NCBI GenBank assembly: GCA_030435675.1
Contig: CM059621.1
Coordinates: forward strand, 8,680,001 to 8,744,000
Length of the DNA: 64,000 nucleotides
From: Steinernema hermaphroditum
Taxonomy: Eukaryota; Nematoda; Chromadorea; Rhabditida; Steinernematidae
Reading direction: 5' to 3'
Part shown: positions 1 through 13,900 of the stretch, piece after piece
Layout of the letters: every line of letters begins with the position of its first letter
Numbering within the stretch: the first letter of the stretch is position 1
Notes under the pieces: model-generated
What the model saw: only the letters and a program-made list of their open reading frames with translations
The model's database searches: none
Told to the model about the DNA's origin: nothing
Program-made: the position numbers and the translations under genes

Positions 1-3000
1 CACCCCGGCGGGTGTGAATTCTCTATGTGCTTGTCCTGCATGAAAGGCGCTTTTGTTTCGCCCTGAGGGCTGCAAACAGAATGCATCATTTGTTTTTGTG
101 AATAAAGAAATCCCGAAAAGGCCCGGCCCTGGTCACTCCCAAGCACATCCACGCGGTCTTTCGTCGTTTTGTTTTCGATGAGTTCGTCGATGGGCTTATT
201 AGCCCCATCCTCTGAACGGCGCCGCCGCCGCTCCGACCTCCCCAGCCTCCAGAGGACCCGAGAGTGTGCGCCGTTTCCGAATTCCAGAATTAATTTTGCA
301 TAAAATCAGCGCCGTTCTCCGACCTGCAATTAGGGTTCAAAACAAAGTGGCTCTATTTCCGGATACTGACGTGTTCTGGAGTGTTTATGCCTCTAGGGCC
401 AAGTGGGGCCAGCCTCGATTTCTAGCTTCGACCGCCCTCCCGATACGGACACCCTCAAGGTGTCCTTCCGCTACGTTTATATTCAATTAGGCGAGTCCAT
501 GGGCAGCCGCTGACGTCGCCGTCCGAAAAGTCGCCGTTTTCCAAAGTTTCGTTTTTTAATTGGCCCCCGGTGGGTCTGCGGCGCTGATCGCTTTATGACT
601 CCCGTCTCAGTTTTTATCTCTTCCGATCCCGCGGGAACCAAAACAATTAGACACAAAAAGTGACCTTCGGTCCCTCATTAAAACCCGCGGTGGTCGGCTC
701 GGGACCCAGTCGCTCCATTCCGGTCTCCCCTCATTATCTTGTCTTTCGAACTCGTATTTATTGGCGTTCAGGCACTGCAACTGATCCTTCTGATGGATGT
801 TTTGAAAGCGATACTTCGCCTTCTCTCTTCTACAGACTCTTTGTGTCTTCGACTTTGAGTGGCGTTTTTACGTATCCAACGAAGAAAGGACCTGAATTGG
901 ATACATTTGGCGTGTTTACGATTGCCGTGATTGTAGCTCAGGATCTAGGACGTCTGCGGGGCTACAAAGACGTCGCCAAAAGCATACTACGGATACGAAT
1001 CAGACGTCCTTTTCTCTTTTGTTAAGGAATAACGCGTAATTAGTCATTCAGTCGTTTGTGGAGATTCGAGGAAGTCCGGGTCCGGGGAGGACGCGCCAGG
1101 TGGTCCCATCACAAGTTTAGGGAGTGACAGGAATGTGGAAGAGCCTCTAATGAGCTCCTCCTGTGTAATGAGCGTTTGTTTGTGATCACGCGTCAGCGCA
1201 CTTCCTCTGTTCGTCCATTCACGAACGACGTCTTAATTTCATATTCCTGAAAACAAAGTTCTTTTCGCTGTTCTTAACCCGGATCTGATATGCAAATTAT
1301 TGTTTTCTGCCGGTCTCTGGACTCTTCCGTTCCCTTCTGATTGAGTCACGCCTCTTCCGCTGTTTACCATCCACTGGAAACGGGTCTTGATAAGGTCGCC
1401 CGAAACTTCTGGCGAATTTGACCGTACTGTTCCGTCCGATGCGTTTTGGCGAATCAGTACAATTTCTGTGTTTTCGCTTACTGTTGTTTTCATCCAGTTT
1501 CGCGGAAAAGGGCTTTCTGCTACTTGACATCAAGACTCACCTCAACTGAAAACCTCTTATCGAATCAAAGAATGACCTCGTAAGTGGACAGAGATCACTT
1601 CTCATCCTAGAAAGAAAGAAAATGCCCTCCAAAACTAATATTTTCACTCATCAGACGATCATTTCGACATTATCTCTGCCCTCAAGGGCGTCCTAGAATG
1701 TGAGCCTAACCTTTGGGAACAGCAAAGCTTGATGATCAAAATCCGGGCGTTATCTATCCTATTATGGCAATTACGGTCGTCTAAGTGGAGTGCATTATGG
1801 CCACAAAGTGGAGAGTTTTATGAAATCATTTGGACTCAAGGTCCATGGGAGTACAAAGCAGAAAAACTGCAAAGTGTAGGTGGAAGTGGTCCTGCATGGA
1901 ACTGGGAAACCTTCGTCACTCCAACGCTTTTTAAAGGAACAGTCACCATGGAAATGGTGTTCTTTGAGTTCCCGGTTGATCTAATTTCCGTTTTTCCAAA
2001 CAAAAGAGTCTGTAGGAGTTGTGAGGACTAGAGACAACCTTTCCGGCAAGGCGAATCTGCCCGAAAACATTAAAGTCTATTTTGATGGACTTTTCAGGTC
2101 ATGAACTATTTCTTTTTGAGCTTTCCTGGAACGTTCCTTAGCATAGCAACTGAAAGTCAACAAACAAGTTAGGTGTCTTCTCAGCTTGAAGAAGATTCCG
2201 AGCAAGTCCCCGAGTGACTTAAGCGCTGCCCTTGATGTTGTGTTTTTGAGGCGACCTCCTTCTAGGTCCTGTCACTTTCATTCATATCCCCTATCCCGAA
2301 AGCCCTGAGGTCTATAGGAAAACACCGAATATTCTGACCGTAATTACGCCTTACTCACAAGTCCTTCGTGATTCCCTCTCCAAGGACTACCTTGATTCCT
2401 ATGAATTACCCGAGTAGTCCCGCCGGTAAACAGCCATCGGCCTTTTCAATCACCCCTTCCAAAGGACACTTCCCTCGTCTGAATCAGTTTTATCGTCCTC
2501 AAGCAATAAATAATACGCATTGTTGCTGTCATAAAGCGCTCAAAATGGACCGAGGCCCCTCCTCTGCCAAAGGACACTCATTCCCCATTCCTCTCCCCTC
2601 GAACGCCTCGGAATTATGTCCGCTAATTAGCCTCAAAAAGGGATTTCCGCCACCTCGCCTCACTTTGTCGCCACATTCACGAGCTCCTTCACCGTCTTGC
2701 TATGTGCTACTAATTGGATTCTGGATTCGAAACTTCCGTGATCTCCGCCCTCGTTTCGTTCTTTTGTCTCCCTACAAGACTTGGGTACGGTATGCGTAAA
2801 GGTGTAGGGCATTGAACTCCATCGACGAATCAAAGCCATTAAAAGATTACACAAGCACTCCTCTCAATCCACCTAGAATCACATACCGTACACAGCAAAG
2901 CACACTTCTGGGATGTACCTACATGGCACATTCACCTTCCTTTGATCGAACACCCGAGAAGTGGCGCTGTTTTGAGGAGTTCTGTGATCTTTAGTCCCCT

Positions 3001-5257
3001 CAAGTGGAGTCGATTTCAAGGGCCTGGGACTGCTTTCCGCTCGCAGAAAGAAAGTCAAACATCACGGAGAATATCATTACGGCTCCTTCACAGATCTACC
3101 TATTCGTCGAATATCGGCGAATACCGTAAGATCCAATTGTTGAAATGTGATTGTGTTGTGCACTCTTGTTTTCCGCCCCTTCCCTTTCTAATCTGCCCTC
3201 CATGTGGGTTCCGATGAAACGATATTTTTAGGTTCTCTGTGTCACTTCCCGGAGGTTTCGCTGTTTGTTTTCGTCCTTTGTTTCTAATTAAATTTTAATT
3301 TAATCGCCGAGTTGATCTCAAGGTGTGGTAGTCTCTTGTAGATCGGTCTTCTCTCAGCGAAAGGAGAGGATCACTATCCCTGAATGCCACTCCCATCGCC
3401 ACCTATCAACCCGCGGGTTTGTTGTTCCGTGTTGAAAAGTAGCGTGGCCAAAGATGACTCCGCTGACACTTCCTCCCGTCAGGCTCCAATGGGGGCTGTT
3501 TGCGTGGGGATCGCCTCTCAATTAGCGTCGTCGGTGACGAATCCGGGCGTTGCAAATGGACGCCGGGCGTTCTCCAGCCGCCGCCGCTTCTTCTTCACCT
3601 CGTTCGCACTTTCGAGTGTTTGCCGACTTTTCAAAATTTTTGTTTTTTGTTTTGTTTTCGATTAATTAGGCGCCCGATTTGCGATTTATCGCGGCGACAA
3701 TCGGCGCGCCGCTTCGGAGAATGTGTTTTGCTTTCGGGGTCTCCTGAATCATTAATGTTGTTTTCTTTCCTATCACTTCGGATCCCCTCCGCGGCGATTC
3801 CCTCTTGGATCGCGATGACGATGCGAGGAAGCCCCTGTGTCCTGACCCGAAGACCGTCCGAGAGAACTCCGGTGTTGCTGATGTTCTCATCGCCCTTTGA
3901 CGGAGAATTCGCTTTTCGCCTAATTCCCTCCGCAATTAAGTCCCTCCCGACTCTCGGCATATCAACGACCTCTCAAGTGTTTACCGGCGCCCTTCCGATT
4001 CGTTGCGGGAACCCTCTCGGCCCTCCTCCCCCGATCTTCCATTCAGGCGTGCAGCTCCGTCCTCCCCGCGATGTCCTTTAAATGAGGCCAATCGCGCTCC
4101 TCTTTGACTTTCCTTGTTTAACCTTAGTAGACTTTGTTGTGATCGCCTAAGGACGCCAACTAGAAGCAGAGACTCCTTTTGTGTGCTCTCTGGTCTCTGT
4201 GGCAGCTGAAGCACCTCTTCTCCCCAGAAGGAAAGCAATCTTCGAAGAACCGAGTGAGCAGACGGACTAAGTACGGTCCAGGGCTGATTCCCAGAAACTT
4301 TCCGAAAGCCCTAATTATTTTAGGAAGACACTCCGATCTCGCCCTAGGTAGGTCCAAAGTCCAAAGGAAGAGGTCCTACCGGAGTCAGCAGAGTAATTGC
4401 ACGGCCCCAATGGATCACCAGGGGGCGCCAATCGAATTCCTTCTCAGATTCGTGTCTAATCAGTTCCAAGACGCAATCTCAGGAGGGGAGGAGCCTCGAG
4501 AGGCGACGCCCAGGCGACTCGGAAGTGGCGCCGACTCCAATTTCCACAATCGCCAATTGTTCGATTTATTGCACTTTCGAGTAAACGCCACAATTGCGAA
4601 CTTTTAATCATCGCCGTTCCCCTTTTGGAACGTCGCCTCCACGAGAGTCGAACCTGTTTGTCGAACGATTACGACTGCGCTTGGCCCTCAAAGGGGACGA
4701 AGAAGGCGAATCCAGGTGTGCCCGAAATAGCCATGACGGTCCCGTGGAGGTCTGCCCTAAACCGAACCTCTGCTGGCTTTATTGAATCGAGGGTGATGTC
4801 ATTTCCCGAAATGTTTTCGAATTTTCGTGTCGCGCACTCTGATCGATAATTCATGATGCGGGCTCATCGCTTTGGGACCGACCCGAATTCGTTGTTCTCC
4901 CTGAATCGGAGTACAAAAACGGTGATAAGGGCCTTGGGAGGGCATTCTGCACTTCCAAAAACTCCGATTTAGAGCCAAATCGCTCCGATAAATCAGCCGA
5001 ACTGCAGTATGGGGGCTGCTTCTTCTCCCCATTTGCATAATCTCGACCCGAAACTTTGTTTTCTCTTTCTTTTTTCGTCGCCTCGTTCATCGTCTATGCA
5101 GATTGGATCACTGTCACTTCCAGGAATCCGCCCCTCACCTGCCCCCTCCCCCACCCGCCGCGATTCTCCGCGCCGCGCTGTCATTCGCACCCGAAACGAC
5201 TCTTTCAGAATCTGGCCGATGTCTTCCCCCAGGGCCTGACAACCTCGACCTTCAGCC
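1..5257. other. Intergenic stretch, no convincing gene
   Basis: No exon with coherent codon use plus splice sites was found here on either strand; the open frames are scattered and look like chance frames. An AATAAA at about 101-106 could be the poly(A) signal of a plus-strand gene ending left of the window. TACNGTA heptamers occur near 2786, 2884 and 3122. AT-rich blocks (for example TTAATTTTAATTAA-type palindromes near 3285-3303) alternate with GC-rich ones. The right end presumably holds the promoter of the GPCR gene starting at 5258. Confidence 0.5.
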
Positions 5258-7373
5258 ATGACCCCCGACGCGGAGCAGTGCGTCGACATCAAAGAGTTCC
5301 TCTGGAGGAACCAGTCGGACCTCACGTCGCTTCCCTCCACCATGAGCGTCTTCGGCGTCATCTACTCCCTCATCATAACGTGAGTCTTGGCGACCTTAAG
5401 TGGATCCAAATTCCCCCTCCTCTGGGACTCACGCACGCGGTTCCTTGTATTTTTTGGAACACAAGTGCGTGCAATCAGGGAGCACATGAGCACTTTGTGA
5501 TAAAGAAAGCTCGAAATGTGCACGCTTCCCAATCAGAGGCGTTTCCTTCCGACTTTCCACAAATTATCTCGAGATGTTCCAAGCGAGTAGGATAGTTGCA
5601 GATCTGAGGGTGGCGTTTGAATGGCTGAAAACTGCAGGAAACCGACCGATTTCGTGCAGGTTTGCTTGACAAAATGATGGCCATTGTCAGTTAGACAGAA
5701 TTGCCTACGACTGAATCTTTTTGACTGACTTGTCTGATAGATCGAATTGTCTATCTGTGACTCTTTTTGGCTCTATCGATAGAATCACACATTGACGAGA
5801 GATGTTGCAGACTAGGAGTGGTGGGAAACATGCTGGTAGTGATCAGCGTGTGGAAGCACAAGTCCCTCCAGTCGGTGCGCAACATGTTCATCGTGTCCCT
5901 CTCCGTCTCGGACATCGTCATCTCGATCGTCTCCGGCTCCATCACTCCCATCACTGCCTTCACCAAAGTGTGGCTCTTCGGCGTGCAGCTCTGCTACTTG
6001 GTGCCTCTGATCCAGGTTCGTCACTTCCCCTCGCGTGTCTCACGCGACCGGAAGTCCAAAGGTCCTCCGTGCAGGCCTGACCTCTCCGTTCAGGGAGCGA
6101 GTCTCTGCTTCTCCACCCTCACGCTCACCTCCATCGCCATCGACCGATTCATCCTCATCATCTACCCCACCAAAAGGTACTACCGTAACCCGCGCGTCCG
6201 ATGTTTGGCGCGGACATTCCCATCATAGAACACAAATAGATGTCAAGATGAGTCTAATGAGTCCAGAGGACCGAATTAGGAGAATCGACGTGCCAGGGAC
6301 CCTTGTGAAGGCGATTCCCGGGGGAGACGTTGATTGATGGCGCCGAAAGTCCGAAGTTGATGTGGAGTAACGAAGCGGAGGGCGGAAAACAAAGGCCGAG
6401 TGGCCAAAGAGCGCAGCCGTAAACACCAAAACGCTTTTCTCATTAGCCCGTCTAAATTTAGTACCACCTTATCTGTGCCCGTTCCAGAGCGATCCAGAAG
6501 AACCATGCGTTCCGGATGATCGCCCTCAACTGCACCATCGCCGTACTCGTCTCCCTTCCGATGGTCTTCAAGCAGTCCCTCGTCGACTACAGTAACTTCT
6601 GTGGCCGCTTCTGCACCGAGGACTGGGGAGACGACCAGGCAGGCAGGAGCACCTACGGGACCCTCGTCTTCATCATGCAGTTCGTGTTGCCCCTCACCGT
6701 CATCACCTTCTGCTACATGATGATTTCCCTGAAGCTCGGAAAGGTACCCACAGTGGTTAGGCTGGGAGTGACCGCGACGTTCAGGGGATGCTGGTTAAGA
6801 AGAACTGCTCGGAGAAGCTGCTTGTCCAGGCCGGATCCGAGCAGAGGAAGACGGCGCTGAGGCGGCGACTCCGCACCAACAGAATGCTCCAGGCCATGGT
6901 GGGAGTCTTCTGCTGCTGGTAGGACCGCGCACCCCACCTCGAGTCTACCGTACTGTTTTCAGCTGGATGCCCTCGGTGGCCTTCAACTTCCTCCGCGACT
7001 ACCAGTGGCTGCCGATGTTTGTCGCCAAGCAAGAGTACCTCTTCGGCATCATCACTCACTGCATATCCATGAGGTGAGTCGTCTTTGCGTCATCCCTGGA
7101 GTCATCCTCCTCTGCAGTTCCACCGTGTGGAACCCAGTGCTCTACGCACTCCTCAACGAGCAGTTCCGGCTGGCCTTCAGCTCGCTGCTCGCCTCCTGCC
7201 GGAGCGGCTCTGACCTCGGCCGAACAAAGTCGCGTTTCGACGCGCGCTGCGAGCGCCTCGTATCGAACGCCTTCGTGGACGGCCACGGCGCCACCACTAC
7301 CGTACCCGACCGCCGGGAGAGTTCTCTCGTCGTGCGGACCAGCCAGCAGGACGTCACTTCCAGCTCACTCTAA
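5258..7373 (+). CDS. Neuropeptide Y/F-type class A GPCR
   Basis: Seven exons are supported: 5258-5379, 5811-6015, 6094-6176, 6488-6743, 6785-6918, 6963-7073, 7118-7373. They sum to 1167 nt (388 aa) with all phases consistent. The start ATG lies just after a TTCAG acceptor, as for a trans-spliced first exon. TM1 begins with LGVVGNMLVVISVW, TM2 has the LSVSD motif, TM3 ends in AIDRF (DRY variant), TM6 has CCCWMPSVAF and TM7 has NPVLYALLNEQF (NPxxY). The third loop is basic and short. This is the rhodopsin-family layout of neuropeptide Y/F receptors (C. elegans npr type), which couple to G proteins at the neuronal plasma membrane. The specific subtype cannot be assigned. Intron 1 (431 nt) and intron 3 (311 nt) hold nothing recognisable, although the intron 3 donor is followed at once by TACCGTA. 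The tail is Ser/Thr/Arg-rich. Confidence 0.93.
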
Positions 7374-7841
7374 GCTTCTAGTCCCCTGAAGATTCGTTTG
7401 TATGTAAATATTGTTAATTGTTGAGTTGACGCCAAAGAGATAAACGGAGACGCTTGCTGGTTAGGGGTGCACCGGGAGTCGTGGCTTGTGGCCGAAGGTC
7501 TCCGATCGCAGAGGCCATTCGGAAAAACGACACCCTGAAGCTAGAGGGATACGCTGTCGCAAACAGAGCTCCGCCGACATCCAGGAAGTTATCGGGGATG
7601 TTACTCACATTTGTTGTTTCGTACTTTATTTTTAGGCTCTACACAACATGTTCACATCACCGGGATCGGAACTGACAGATCGGGGTTGGAAGGCATTTCG
7701 TCTTCATCTAACACAGCTAGATACAAAACATAGGAATTGCAGAGGGCTGTTCGTGAGTGGCCACATGGCCACATCCAAAAAACAAAACAAAAAACTCTCA
7801 GTTCTGGACAGTCGACGCTTATTTCCGTCCACTAGGGATAC
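7374..7841. other. 3' flank of GPCR gene, no gene seen
   Basis: AT-rich 3' UTR and intergenic DNA. No AATAAA follows the GPCR stop closely; a GATAAA variant is near 7439. On the minus strand an AATAAA lies near 7630, which could serve the WD40-like exon to its right if that belongs to a minus-strand transcript. Confidence 0.4.
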
Positions 7842-7952
7842 CTTGATGTCACCCTCGTTGGAACCAGCGATGATAAGATGACCAGTATGATCAGCTGCTA
7901 GGTTCTTAACGGAAGTTCCCTCAAAGGTTTTGATGTTTGTCCTCTGCTGCCA
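7842..7952 (-). pseudogene. Isolated WD40-repeat-like exon
   Basis: The minus strand reads one open exon of 37 codons between a clean acceptor (ATCAG, at 7953-7957) and a donor (AAG|GTATCC). It starts WQQRTNIKTFEG and ends IIAGSNEGDIK, the end of a WD40 blade (TGSxEGxIKVW in many families, for instance the last repeats of rabconnectin/DmX-like proteins). The next expected residues, V-W, are not found downstream. To the right, minus-strand frames around 8140-8440 also look coding (for example LFASLIPAYTDGIAVFYSD), but stops separate the pieces unless further introns are invoked. I read it as a truncated or decayed WD-repeat gene fragment; a live gene with weak splice sites is the alternative. 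Confidence 0.4.
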
Positions 7953-10900
7953 CTGATCTCAATCGTTGAAACGTCCTCCAGTGTCAGAAGCTCGCACCTT
8001 TATCTTTTTCTATTTCTTTTCTACTTTACGAGTTTATTTCTCGTATCTAAGGCTTACGCCTTGCGAGACGTCATATATATGCACAAGAAACACATTGTCA
8101 CTCCGTAGTCACCGGTCTTCTTCTGGCTTCGGTACATCAGAGTAGAACACGGCGATCCCATCAGTGTACGCGGGGATCAGAGATGCGAAGAGCTGATTCC
8201 GGTGACGGTGAAGCACAGCGCATCTGTTTTCAACTCGAGTGGCGGCACGAATGTCGGAGTTGAAGAGCTTCTTCGGCAGTTTTCGCGGGAGACACGCGAA
8301 GAACGGTATCCGGATGAAACGCGTCGGTGGAGCACAGCGGACGAACCGGGAACCATCAGGGCAGCTGGCTGCGCGGACTTTCAGCGAGATTTCGACTTCT
8401 CTGGTGGCGCGGGTGGAGTCGGGCGGCAGTGACTAGCTTCTTCTTTTCTACTTCTATACCTATTTCTATTTCTAATCGAAGCATTATATTTTCAGGGAAA
8501 TGTATTGTTCCAGAAAATCTAATTTCAAATTTTACACATCATCATGAAAGGCATGGAAATTGTCCTATTTACAGGAACTTTCTTGTTTTGAAAGAGGCGA
8601 ATCCGAATCGACTAGAATTCATTCACATGATGTTGTTCCAGGTGGACAGAGATCGATGAAATGTCCTTTCAAATCCTCAAATGTTTATACATTTGCGCGT
8701 CGGGACTCTTCTCTATTCCGGGAAGGGTCCAATTTCCCCATGCGAATGAGATGTCTCTTCCAGACGCACTCGTTATTTATCCAACTAATCACAGAGTTGT
8801 TTATCCATGTCTCTTCTCGAAAACTCCCACCACGCACGGGACCCGCGAGTTCAGGTGAACGCCGTAGAGAATACTGTGGGTGTTAGGACCTAATCGAATG
8901 TGGAATGTCTCCGAAGTGTCCTTCTACGTCACTTTGTTCCACAGGAGTCCCCAGAGTCCGAAAGTCTTCGGCTCAAAGATCGGATCCTTTGTCCTCTTCG
9001 ATGACATCGAATTAAAGAAGTTGCGAGAAACATGCTAATGAGAAGCATTTGGAGCCATAGAATCAGCTGAGGTTCAGAGAACGGTCCACGTGGTTGCCGA
9101 ACTCTTCAAAAGAGCCTTCGAACGACAAACAGAGTGTTGCAAAGGAGTGCACTCTCGCGTCACTTCGGCGGCGCCCAACAAACCGCGTGTTTGTCCTTTG
9201 CCCCAGAGGGCGAATTGTGGGAAGCACTGAAGGTTCCTTTCTAATTCAGCCCTTTGCAGAAGTTGCGATGAACTTTGGCCACGATCTCGAGAACCAAAGT
9301 GCCTCTCAGGGTATCCCTTAATACCTAATGCTTATTTCTTGCTGAAAAAGCCGACAGAATTTCGCTTCGTTTGGAAGAATTGCCATGATAGCACAGTCCG
9401 CTCTCTGTCCTCATGGAGTGCAGATCCATGACAGTTCATAGAATGCTTCTAAAAGACTGTCAAGGCCGTCAGCTTATCCTCTAATGACCAAGTTCTTCAA
9501 ATGCAGCTATTACCTGAAGAGACCAAAGTCCGTGGACTTGAATGTTTCTCTGTGCACTCACGACTTTGAAAACAAAAGTGTTTGACTTAAAGGACGAAGG
9601 GATTCGATGTCCCACTCGAAAGGACGATTGCCTGAGTGCTCCTTTTGGGTAAATGGGCCGACGATGAGATGGGGAAGTTGGACCTGCTTCTGACACTTCT
9701 TTCCCGGAATCGACCAAAACAAAAACAAAGGTGTCCATCAGTCGCCGAATCCGTCATTTTGGGGATTTTGCGAGACTCTGTTTTGATGGAGAGACCCGGA
9801 GGACCGATTTGTCAGAAAACAATCAGTGCTTTATGCATCAAAAGTCGCCGCGAATGGCCGAAAGAGATGACTTCGAGTCGGAGATCGATTGGAGGATGAG
9901 AGCAGAAATCAACAGCGGGGATGGACGAGAGATGTTTCAAAATTGTCATTTACAGTATCGTGGCAAGGTCGACTTTCAGTTCAGTCGACTGGACTAGGCT
10001 TGCACAGATTCAGGGAAACCGAGCTGGACGAATAGATTTGATCGATCTTTCGGAAACACTCAAAAATTGCCTGTCAAAAGCTGAAGGATGTTCTCGAACA
10101 CCAAAGTCGAATACACCTATAGCCAACACAAAGTTTCCAATTGATTTACAGTATATAAAAGAAAACCCCCTTGTGGTGCATCTACGGTAAGCTCTCTTTT
10201 GTCCGAGATCGCCTCTGTGCCGCCAGGTGTCCTTATTTCCTGCGCTCGCCCTCTCCAATAGTTGTCCCGAAAGATAGAAGGGCCGCCGGCCGAACTTCCG
10301 ACTCCACTTGATCCGCGCTAATTGGGCGTCGCGCCGCAAAACAATACAGTCTCTCCGCGGCGACTTTTCGCGGAACACAAAGCGGCGCCACTTTGCTCAG
10401 CTGTTTTTCCGCTCCATCGAGGGCCAAAAGGTCGAGGAATGCGGTGACCTTCGGCGTTGTCTTTTTGGGGAAAAGGAGCAATTAAACGGTTGCGTCCAAT
10501 TACGCGGACGACTTTGGACTTCCTCGAATCAAAGACGCCGCTGAAGCAATTAGGAAGAACGGCAATTTCGCCGTTCAAATGACCGTAGTGGACGAGCGAC
10601 TGGATCTCAAATGGTTTACAGGCAGACGGCCAAAGAGGTAATTATCGACGTTTCAAACCAGGGCGACCAAGACGTCCTTGGATGGAAAGCAGCAAGCACG
10701 GTCCTGAGGAAGTCGAAAGGCGGCTGGAAAGGAAAGATGACAGCCATATACGATGGACAACAAATATGTGAAAGCACTATTATATGATGGGCCTATCTAT
10801 CCATGATCATGATCGATCGTGCAAGAGTGACCTTTTGACAACTTTGCTTTACTCCACAATTTATGTCCTTCACAGATGTTCTCATAAGAAGCAGTTGCCT

Positions 10901-13900
10901 GATTCTGAACAGAGACGTTTCCATTTTTCCAAATCGTTCTGTTGAAGAGAGTTCTTCGAAGTTCGCTTTCACTGTCCAAGGAGCTCTTCACATCTTGAGT
11001 ATTTCTGTGTCGTGATGACTAATGCAAGATTGGAACGTTTCTTCACTGAGTCTTCAATCCTTTACAGTCAATTTCTGATTTTTTTGATAAACTCTCTCAA
11101 GGTGTCTCTTAACAAACCTAAATAGCGCCATTTCAATCGTGTGCCACCCCACCTTATGTACAACTGGCTGTTTTCTGCGGGGACCTCTTTATAAATATTG
11201 GTTGCTTTCGCAGAAAGCTCATCGGAGGTACAGTATCTTCCGCTTCGTCATGGAGCCCGGAATACAGGGACATGAATTCATCGTCTCCGGAAAACGTACA
11301 ACGGGCCAAGTCCGTAAAGCCTTTATGTTCATATATTACTCGCCTTCCTGTGACTCAGTGGCATCCTTCTTCCCTCCCGTTCCCGTGAATCTCCTGGAGA
11401 TGTGACCAGCCGGGCGCTGTGCTGGAACGTTTCGGAGTTACTTTACAATGAACTTCCAGCCGCAGTAACCAGAGATCGTCCGCTCCCCTGCGAGTGCGTG
11501 TTAGCTCGTGCCATGTGACGCAACCGAACTGGTTTGAGTGCAACTTCTTCTGCAGACGACCACCGTTGAAAGGAAATATTTCTGATCTTTCTTTCAGGAA
11601 AAATGACCGTGTTTTGACTTCTTGTATCTGTCACCTTTTACGACCACGTTTCTTTGTTCACCTTCTTGTGTTTACAGCCCACTCACACTTCCCACTAGGT
11701 GCCATCTCTGTCCTCACTTCTCCAACTTTACGGCCCCCACCGTATCATAAACACTTGACACCGTCGTGGATCCCCAGAATCCACTTCCGCACCCCTAGCC
11801 CCTCTTCTTCTGCTACAGTTTCGCCGCGACTTCTTTTCCATTTTCTTCTTCGTCTTCTTCTCTCTGTGATCGATCGATGCCCCCACCCCTCGCCTTCTTA
11901 TCAGCAGCCTACCGTACTCCTGTTTACCGCTTCGTCCGCTCGTTGTCTCTACTCCTATCGTAGCCAGGCCTTCGTTTCGCTTTTTGTGACTTTCCAATTT
12001 GCAACGGCTCCGGGCGACGTTTCTTGCGCCGATTTCCGAAAAAGCGACGCGCCGAAAACTAATCGGCTTTGTTTGGCGACGAAAGTGATACTTTCGGGGA
12101 GAAAAAGCGGCCTTCGGCGCCACAAAAAGTGGATGGAACCCAGAAGACGACGCAGAAGCAAAAAGTGGACAGGTAGTAATAATCTCCGGGCGTTCCCTGC
12201 ACGATCTACGGGGCGCCGCTCGTCTTCTTCTCGTGGGAAAGCGAGTTTTTCGAATTCGAAGAAGAGTCGCCGCATTCAAATTTCGCTTTTCGGACGTCAC
12301 TTTCGATTCGTTCGAAAAGATAACATCTCCCGGAGCCTTCCTATCCTCCGACGGCGCCCATTAGCCCGGCCGCCCGGCCGGAGATCTGATAGTGGTTGAC
12401 CCCTCGCCCATCAATCTGTATTACAACCGAGCTACCTACAGTACCCCCGGCACCGCAGAGGATCGCCAAGTCCCTTCTAGCGGACAGTCGGCGGCGTTCG
12501 CCTCGAAAAAAAAAACGATAATTGGGAGCCGAGCGAACGACGCGTGAGATGCGTCGGGATGACCTTGGAAGGGCGCCGCCAAATAACAACACGGTAGCGG
12601 AAGGAGGGACTCTCGCTGGAAGGCGACAGGCGACGACCCGGGTGGCAGCGCGATTTGCCGAGAAAATCGATGAAAAAGAGAGCGACGGGGCGCCGCGCGG
12701 CCGAAGAAAGTGTTGGCACAACAGAGGGGGTACGGTAGCGGAGAAAGGAGCGCGGAGGGGCGCTGGGAAGAAGGGGATATACGGCACTGGGAATCTCGCG
12801 GGAGCTGTAAACGGCAAAGGTGGGAGAAAGGAGCATGATCGGTGATATCAAGGTGGATGGGAGTCGAGAGTCATTCTGTGGAGTGAGTGAAAGTTTGTGA
12901 CCTGGATGGATGAGTTTGATGATTCGACACTGAAGATTTCGGAATCTATATGAGCTACTGCAAGAAGCAGAACATTTCCGCCATCTCTTGGCTTGGAGAA
13001 TGTTCCAAGAACATTGCCAACTTGGCTAGAAAATCCTGAAAATGTTCCGAACCAGAATACCGAAAGAGAAGTTGCATACGGTCGAGGTCAGTCTCCTCTC
13101 ACTTTTGTGTCACCTGTTGGAGGGTGCGAAGGAATGTTTCTCGAGCGGAGCTGATAATTTCGCCGTTTGTGTGGTGGAACATCGCAAACAGTCGGTCATG
13201 AATATGCAAAAACGCATTCATTTGCATAGAACAGCACAAACAAAGTCCACAGAGAACACTCCTGCCCGATCCTCTGGCCTCGGAACATTTTCCTCCTTCG
13301 CAACTTCATGCTATTCTTGCTCGTCGCAAGTCGTAAAAGTGCGAGATCGTAAATGGGTTCTTCCCCAGAGGCGAACTTAGCCTTCTTGTCCAAAGAGAAG
13401 AAGAAGACCTGTACCCCCACACAGACACGAAAATTGCTACTTTCGGGTCCAGTTCTGTGCGCGCGTCAGTCGTCGGAATCGCCAGATGTGTGCACAAAAA
13501 GGGCAAAAAGAGAAGTACTTCTAGATCAGTGCAAAAGAAAAGCGCCGAAATCCGGACAGAAGGTGGATAGCGATCGGAGAGAAAGTAAAAAGCGGCCGAG
13601 ATAAGCGCTTTCTTGGGAACGCCGAGTTTTTGTGCGTGCGCGCACAAAGGCGTCATCGGCGCACGCTTAATAAAAACGGACTCGACCACCCAGAAGATGT
13701 GCGTGGGTCCTTTTTTCCGCAGGGGCTCATCAACCACATGTTCCGTGGATTCTCTCGGAGACAATAGTCGTAAATACTGTAATTCGCTTTTTCTAGCGCA
13801 CGTGTTCCCCGGCGGCCGTTCGGCGGCCGTTCGCCGCGCGTTTCAAAAGAGTTTTCGCAAAAAATCTCATTTTTTGCGCGCTCCGGGCATGGGTGCGCGA

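Noticed and set aside
10620..10790. GRPRRPW-containing frame, possible LINE tail
   Set aside because: Too short, with no upstream reverse-transcriptase motifs seen.
11494..12399. A 301-codon plus-strand frame and an overlapping 190-codon minus-strand frame
   Set aside because: Both are Ser/Arg/Phe-rich, overlap each other antisense, cross AT/GC composition changes and show no splice sites, start context or recognisable domain.
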